Assembly (NCBI GenBank): GCA_031274845.1
Contig: JAISPN010000212.1
Location: forward strand, 1-10,243
Source: Acidobacteriaceae bacterium
Lineage (GTDB): Bacteria; Acidobacteriota; Vicinamibacteria; Vicinamibacterales; CAVVIG01
DNA length: 10,243 bases
Direction of reading: 5' to 3'
Notes under the pieces: generated by a model
Databases searched by the model: none
Told to the model about the DNA's origin: nothing
What the model saw: the letters and a program-made list of their open reading frames with translations, nothing else
Translations under genes and position numbers: made by a program
Shown: positions 7,369 through 10,243 of the stretch, piece after piece
Layout of the letters: each line of letters starts with the position of its first letter
How positions within the stretch are numbered: position 1 is the first letter of the stretch

Positions 7369-8750
7369 TGAACGAAGTCGTGGACAAGGTCCAGCCTCAG
7401 CCACTTCGATCCCCGCGGCGGCTCGTCATCGGCTTCGGCGGCCTGCTCTTCCTCGTCGCGTTCGCCGGCGTGAACGCGTTGCACGTCCTTCAGGTGATCC
7501 GCGCCAGCAACGACGAAATCCGTCAGGATTTCCTCTACCGCAACCGGACGCTGAACGAGCTGCGCTCCTCGCTGTACCTGTCGGGCACCTACGTGCGTGA
7601 CTACCTGCTCGATCCCGATGCGAGCCAGGCCGAAATTCACCATGCGGCACTCGAGCGCGTCCGCACCAGCATGGCGGCCGCCCTCACCGACTACGCCCAT
7701 CATCTGTCTCCCGACGAGACGTCACAGGTTGAGAGCCTGCAGCGCGACCTCGACGACTACTGGCGCGTCCTCGCTCCCGTGCTCGAATGGAGCGTCGCCG
7801 ATCGGCAATCGCGTGGCGACGCATTCCTTCGAAAAGATGTCTATCCACGGCGCACCGAAATGCTGGCCGTCGCGGACTCGATCGCCGCGGTCAACGAGCG
7901 GCAGCTTGAAACAGGCAACCAGCGCGTGCTGGATCTCTTCGACCAGGTTCGCGATCGTCTCGCGCTGACGCTGGGGATTACCTTCACGCTCGGCCTCGTG
8001 CTCGCCGCCGTCAGCCTCACCAGCACCGTGCGCCTCGAACAAGAAGCGGCGGCCCGGTACGCGGAAAACGAGCACTCGCGCTACGAACTCCGCGCCCTCT
8101 CGGCGCGACTCCTCGAAAGTCAGGAAAACGAGCGGCGGGCGATTTCACTCGAACTGCACGACGAAGTCGGCCAAACGCTCTCGGCGATCATCGTCGAGCT
8201 CGGCAACGTCTCCGCCAGTCTCACCGGCGACGACGCGCCGACCATGCGCTCCCGTCTCGACGCGGTGAAGAAGCTCGCCGAGCAGGCCACGGGCGTCGTC
8301 CGCAACATGGCGCTCCTCTTGCGGCCGTCGATGCTCGACGATCTCGGCCTGATTCCCGCGCTCCGCTGGCAGGCACGCGAGACGTCACGGCGGACCGGGT
8401 TGCGCGTGGAAGCGGCCCTCGACGACACGCTCGCCACGAATCTCCCGGACAGCTACAAGACGTGCATCTACCGCATCGTCCAGGAAGCGTTGCACAACTG
8501 CTCGCGTCACGCCGAGGCGCACGTCTGCCGCATCACGCTGCGGCATCTGAACGGCGAACTGCAACTCACGGTGCAGGACGATGGGAAGGGCTTCAATAAA
8601 GAACAGGATCGCGGGCTCGGCTTACTCGGGATTCAGGAACGCGTCGAACAACTGAACGGACACATGCGCATCGAATCGTCCATCGGCGCGGGCACGATGG
8701 TCGCGGTGTTTCTGCCGCTGCCAGACGCGGCGACGGCCAATCTCACATGA
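7368..8750 (+). CDS. NarL-family membrane sensor histidine kinase
   Basis: This is a 460-aa HisKA_3 kinase that autophosphorylates and passes the phosphate to the adjacent LuxR-type regulator. Membrane helix 1 spans about 19-43 and helix 2 about 197-220. Between them lies a ~150-residue, largely helical periplasmic sensor with LYLSGTYVRDYLLDP (69-83), resembling CHASE3 or four-helix-bundle sensors. A cytoplasmic helical linker leads to the HisKA_3 dimerisation domain, where His264 in SLELHDEVGQTLSA (260-273) is the phosphorylation site. The ATPase domain shows the N box QEALHNCSRHA (372-382), G1 DDGKGF (404-409), G2 GLGLLGIQER (416-425) and the final strand GAGTMVAVFLP. All kinase motifs are intact. 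The start is TTG at 7368 or GTG at 7380; neither has a good Shine-Dalgarno and no ATG is available. The stop overlaps the regulator start as ATGA, indicating translational coupling. The signal sensed cannot be read from the sequence. Confidence 0.93.
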   Translation: MNEVVDKVQPQPLRSPRRLVIGFGGLLFLVAFAGVNALHVLQVIRASNDEIRQDFLYRNRTLNELRSSLYLSGTYVRDYLLDPDASQAEIHHAALERVRTSMAAALTDYAHHLSPDETSQVESLQRDLDDYWRVLAPVLEWSVADRQSRGDAFLRKDVYPRRTEMLAVADSIAAVNERQLETGNQRVLDLFDQVRDRLALTLGITFTLGLVLAAVSLTSTVRLEQEAAARYAENEHSRYELRALSARLLESQENERRAISLELHDEVGQTLSAIIVELGNVSASLTGDDAPTMRSRLDAVKKLAEQATGVVRNMALLLRPSMLDDLGLIPALRWQARETSRRTGLRVEAALDDTLATNLPDSYKTCIYRIVQEALHNCSRHAEAHVCRITLRHLNGELQLTVQDDGKGFNKEQDRGLGLLGIQERVEQLNGHMRIESSIGAGTMVAVFLPLPDAATANLT

Positions 8751-9400
8751 CCACGTCCATTCGCATCGTGCTCGCCGACGATCACACCGTCATCCGGCAA
8801 GGTCTCCGGCTCCTCCTCGAACGTCACGCAGGCTTTCAGGTGGTGGGCGAAGCGGCGGACGGCCGTGAAGCCCTTGACGTTGTCGGCGCGACGACCCCGG
8901 ATGTCGCCGTGCTCGACATCGCCATGCCGAATCTGAACGGCATCGAAGCGGCGCGTCAGATCGCGAACCGGTTTCCCTCGGTCGCCATCGTGGTCCTCAG
9001 CATGCACGCCGATGAAAGCTATCTCTTGCAGGCGTTGAAGGTCGGCGCGCGCGCCTACCTCTTGAAGGATTCCGCGGACACCGATCTCATCGCCGCGATC
9101 CGCGCGGTGACAGAGGGCAAGGCCTTCTTCAGCCCCGCGATTAGCCGTCTGCTCGCGGACGATTACGTCCACCAGCTCCGGGAGCGTGGCGTGCAGGACA
9201 GCTACGAGCTCCTCACGCCGCGCGAGCGCGAGATCCTGCAACTGCTCGCGGAGGGCAAGTCGAACAAGGCGGTCGCCACACTGCTCAACCTGAGCCCGTT
9301 CACCGTCGACACCCATCGCAATCGGCTGATGCAGAAGCTCAACCTCCACAGCGCGCCCGAACTGGTGCTCTACGCCGTCCGCAAGGGCATCATCTCCTGA
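8747..9400 (+). CDS. NarL/FixJ-type response regulator, REC plus LuxR helix-turn-helix
   Basis: This is a 217-aa transcription factor that is the partner of the kinase just upstream. The receiver domain (about 4-122) contains the acidic pair Asp11-Asp12, phosphoacceptor Asp57 in VAVLDIAMP, the switch Ser85 in VLSMHADE and Lys107 in YLLKDSA. The LuxR-type DNA-binding domain (about 155-216) shows LTPREREILQLLAEGKSNK and LSPFTVDTHRNRLMQKLN, where the recognition helix lies. All phosphorylation residues are intact. The ATG overlaps the kinase stop by four bases, so the two are co-translated. Its target genes are not evident. The neighbouring Omp85-type gene and the convergent TolC-family gene, whose stop lies 15 bp downstream, are candidates by position only. 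Confidence 0.96.
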   Translation: MTTSIRIVLADDHTVIRQGLRLLLERHAGFQVVGEAADGREALDVVGATTPDVAVLDIAMPNLNGIEAARQIANRFPSVAIVVLSMHADESYLLQALKVGARAYLLKDSADTDLIAAIRAVTEGKAFFSPAISRLLADDYVHQLRERGVQDSYELLTPREREILQLLAEGKSNKAVATLLNLSPFTVDTHRNRLMQKLNLHSAPELVLYAVRKGIIS

Positions 9401-9415
9401 CGAGGATCTCTCGCT

Positions 9416-10063
9416 CTATCGCAACGAGCCGAGCGCGTGTTCGAGCGTCGCGTACTCCATCTGGTAGGCGTACTTCGCGTTTAAATGTTCGACCTCGGCG
9501 CGCGTCAGGTTCAACTGCGCCTGCGTGAGCTCGACGATCGAGGCGAGTCCGAGCGTGTAGCGCCCCTGCGCCAAATCGAGCGCGAGCGTGGCCGACTGCA
9601 TGAATTTCTCGGTCACATCGAGCCGCTCGAACGCCGTCGTCACGTTCCCCCACGCGACGCGCACGTCGCGCGCGATCTGCTGCTCGCCGTCACGCAGATC
9701 CTGCTCGGATTGCTTCGCCCGGAAATCGGCTACCGCGCGCCTGGCGCCAAAGAGACCGCCGTTAAAAATCGGGATGTCCACGTTGACCGCAGCCCCCTCG
9801 TAGTGCTCCGGCGGCCGCGTGGGTGAACCGGCATCAAAGTAGGGCAAGAATCCAGCCGTGCCCACCGCGCTCACGACCGGCCGATTGAGATCGTTCTCCG
9901 CCGCGGCAAATTTGTACGCCGCGTCACGTTCAAACCGCAGCTTCGCGACATCCGGACGGCTGGCCACGGCTTGAGTCACAAGCGGCGGCAGATCCTTCGG
10001 CACGCTCGGCGGCATCGGCTCGTCGACGAGCTGGTATTCCACCGGCTGCTCGGCGCCAAGCGC
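9416..10063 (-). CDS. TolC-family outer-membrane efflux protein, C-terminal half only
   Basis: About 215 residues of an outer-membrane factor that would form the exit duct of a tripartite efflux or type I secretion pump. The second OEP repeat is present: QAVASRPDVAKLRFERDAA, an insertion rich in Pro/Gly, the strand VNVDIPIFNGGLFGARR, then the long coiled-coil helices ending in RYTLGLASIVELTQAQLNLTRAE and a final helix to LEHALGSLR. The family is usually 400 aa or more, and here the whole N-terminal half, including the signal peptide and first OEP repeat, is missing. Recognisable TolC sequence can be followed upstream to about ALGAEQPVEYQLVDEP (10061-10016). Beyond that the frame stays open to the window edge but its translation is Arg-rich and unlike TolC, while another frame encodes RsgA. 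The GTG at 10042 is therefore not a true start; the gene is a fragment cut at a junction near 10050-10080. The stop is at 9416-9418, 15 bp from the convergent regulator gene. Confidence 0.87.
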   Translation of the reverse strand, partial: ALGAEQPVEYQLVDEPMPPSVPKDLPPLVTQAVASRPDVAKLRFERDAAYKFAAAENDLNRPVVSAVGTAGFLPYFDAGSPTRPPEHYEGAAVNVDIPIFNGGLFGARRAVADFRAKQSEQDLRDGEQQIARDVRVAWGNVTTAFERLDVTEKFMQSATLALDLAQGRYTLGLASIVELTQAQLNLTRAEVEHLNAKYAYQMEYATLEHALGSLR

Positions 10064-10242
10064 GCGCGCAAGGCATCCGCGCCCGGCAAGTCCGCTTTGG
10101 CGGCGACCACGACGAAGCGGCAGCCTTGCGTCTCCGCGGCGATGATCCAGCGGTTCAGCAAATGCTCGTCGATGGCGACGTCGGGTGCGACCATGCCCAG
10201 CACCTGATCGACATTGGCGGCGATCAGCTTTTCGTGCGCGGC
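10051..10242 (-). pseudogene. rsgA: Internal fragment of ribosome small-subunit-dependent GTPase RsgA (YjeQ)
   Basis: The minus strand from 10242 to 10051 encodes 64 residues matching RsgA, a circularly permuted GTPase that releases RbfA and checks the maturing 30S subunit. Visible landmarks are KLIAANVDQVL (5-15), the strand that links the OB fold to the GTPase domain, then LLNRWIIAAETQGCRFVVV (28-46) and the G4 region AAKADL (47-52). In functional RsgA the G4 box is normally NKxD; here its Asn is Ala (AKAD). After DALRARLAP the homology ends and the frame runs into TolC-coding DNA read in the wrong frame, with a stop at 9976. G5, G1 (GxSGVGKS), G2, G3 and the zinc-binding C terminus are absent. 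The 5' end lies outside the window. It is either half of an assembly chimera or a truncated relic; identification of the family is fairly sure, its status less so. Confidence 0.65.
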
Positions 10243-10243
10243 G

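Noticed and set aside
8633..9349. Minus-strand ORF (238 codons) opposite the kinase/regulator junction
   Set aside because: It is antisense to two intact, motif-complete genes. Its composition is typical of a GC-rich shadow frame, with no domain.
9401..9415. Bidirectional terminator between the regulator and the TolC-family gene
   Set aside because: The 15-bp gap offers at best a four-base-pair stem (CGAG/CTCG) and no T-run, so it cannot be supported.

Overview
The window is GC-rich bacterial DNA, densely coding, with no tRNA, rRNA, CRISPR array or insertion sequence that I can see. The protein set suggests an Acidobacteriota genome, possibly class Vicinamibacteria: a DUF4159 protein, Gly- and Pro-rich exported proteins with N-terminal signals ending in Ala-Gln, a DoxX protein and a long biosynthetic arginine decarboxylase. 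This placement is an inference from remembered homologues, not a search result. The fragment at the extreme right end looks foreign to the rest.

Left part, mostly minus strand. Positions 1-1306 hold the first 435 codons of a YbaL-type (CPA2) cation:proton antiporter that runs off the window just after the start of its TrkA-N/RCK Rossmann domain. Upstream of it is a likely three-gene unit for exported proteins, transcribed right to left: a 149-aa periplasmic protein of unknown function (2743-3192), a DUF4159 protein (1917-2789, overlapping it by 47 bp) and a LEA type 2 lipoprotein (1417-1908). Further upstream, past a short repeat-bearing spacer, is a DoxX membrane protein (3348-3749).

Middle, plus strand. 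speA (3809-5764), divergent from the DoxX gene, encodes a complete biosynthetic arginine decarboxylase for agmatine and polyamine synthesis. It is followed by a stand-alone Omp85/BamA-type outer-membrane beta-barrel without POTRA domains (5992-7269). Next comes a two-component pair with a 4-bp ATGA overlap: a NarL-type membrane histidine kinase (7368-8750) and its LuxR-HTH response regulator (8747-9400).

Right end, minus strand. The C-terminal half of a TolC-family outer-membrane efflux protein (9416 to about 10063) converges on the response regulator. It stops abruptly at about 10050-10080. The last ~190 bases encode, in another frame, an internal piece of an RsgA (YjeQ) ribosome-assembly GTPase. 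Two conserved genes cut and joined out of frame within a GC-alternating stretch look like an assembly chimera or a deletion/rearrangement scar rather than a working locus.

I found no convincing novel multi-gene system. The points most worth checking are the RsgA/TolC junction, the small exported-protein operon of poorly known function, the stand-alone Omp85 barrel beside a two-component system, the possible 17-codon leader peptide touching the antiporter start, and the 16-bp repeat with its inverted copy after the DoxX gene.
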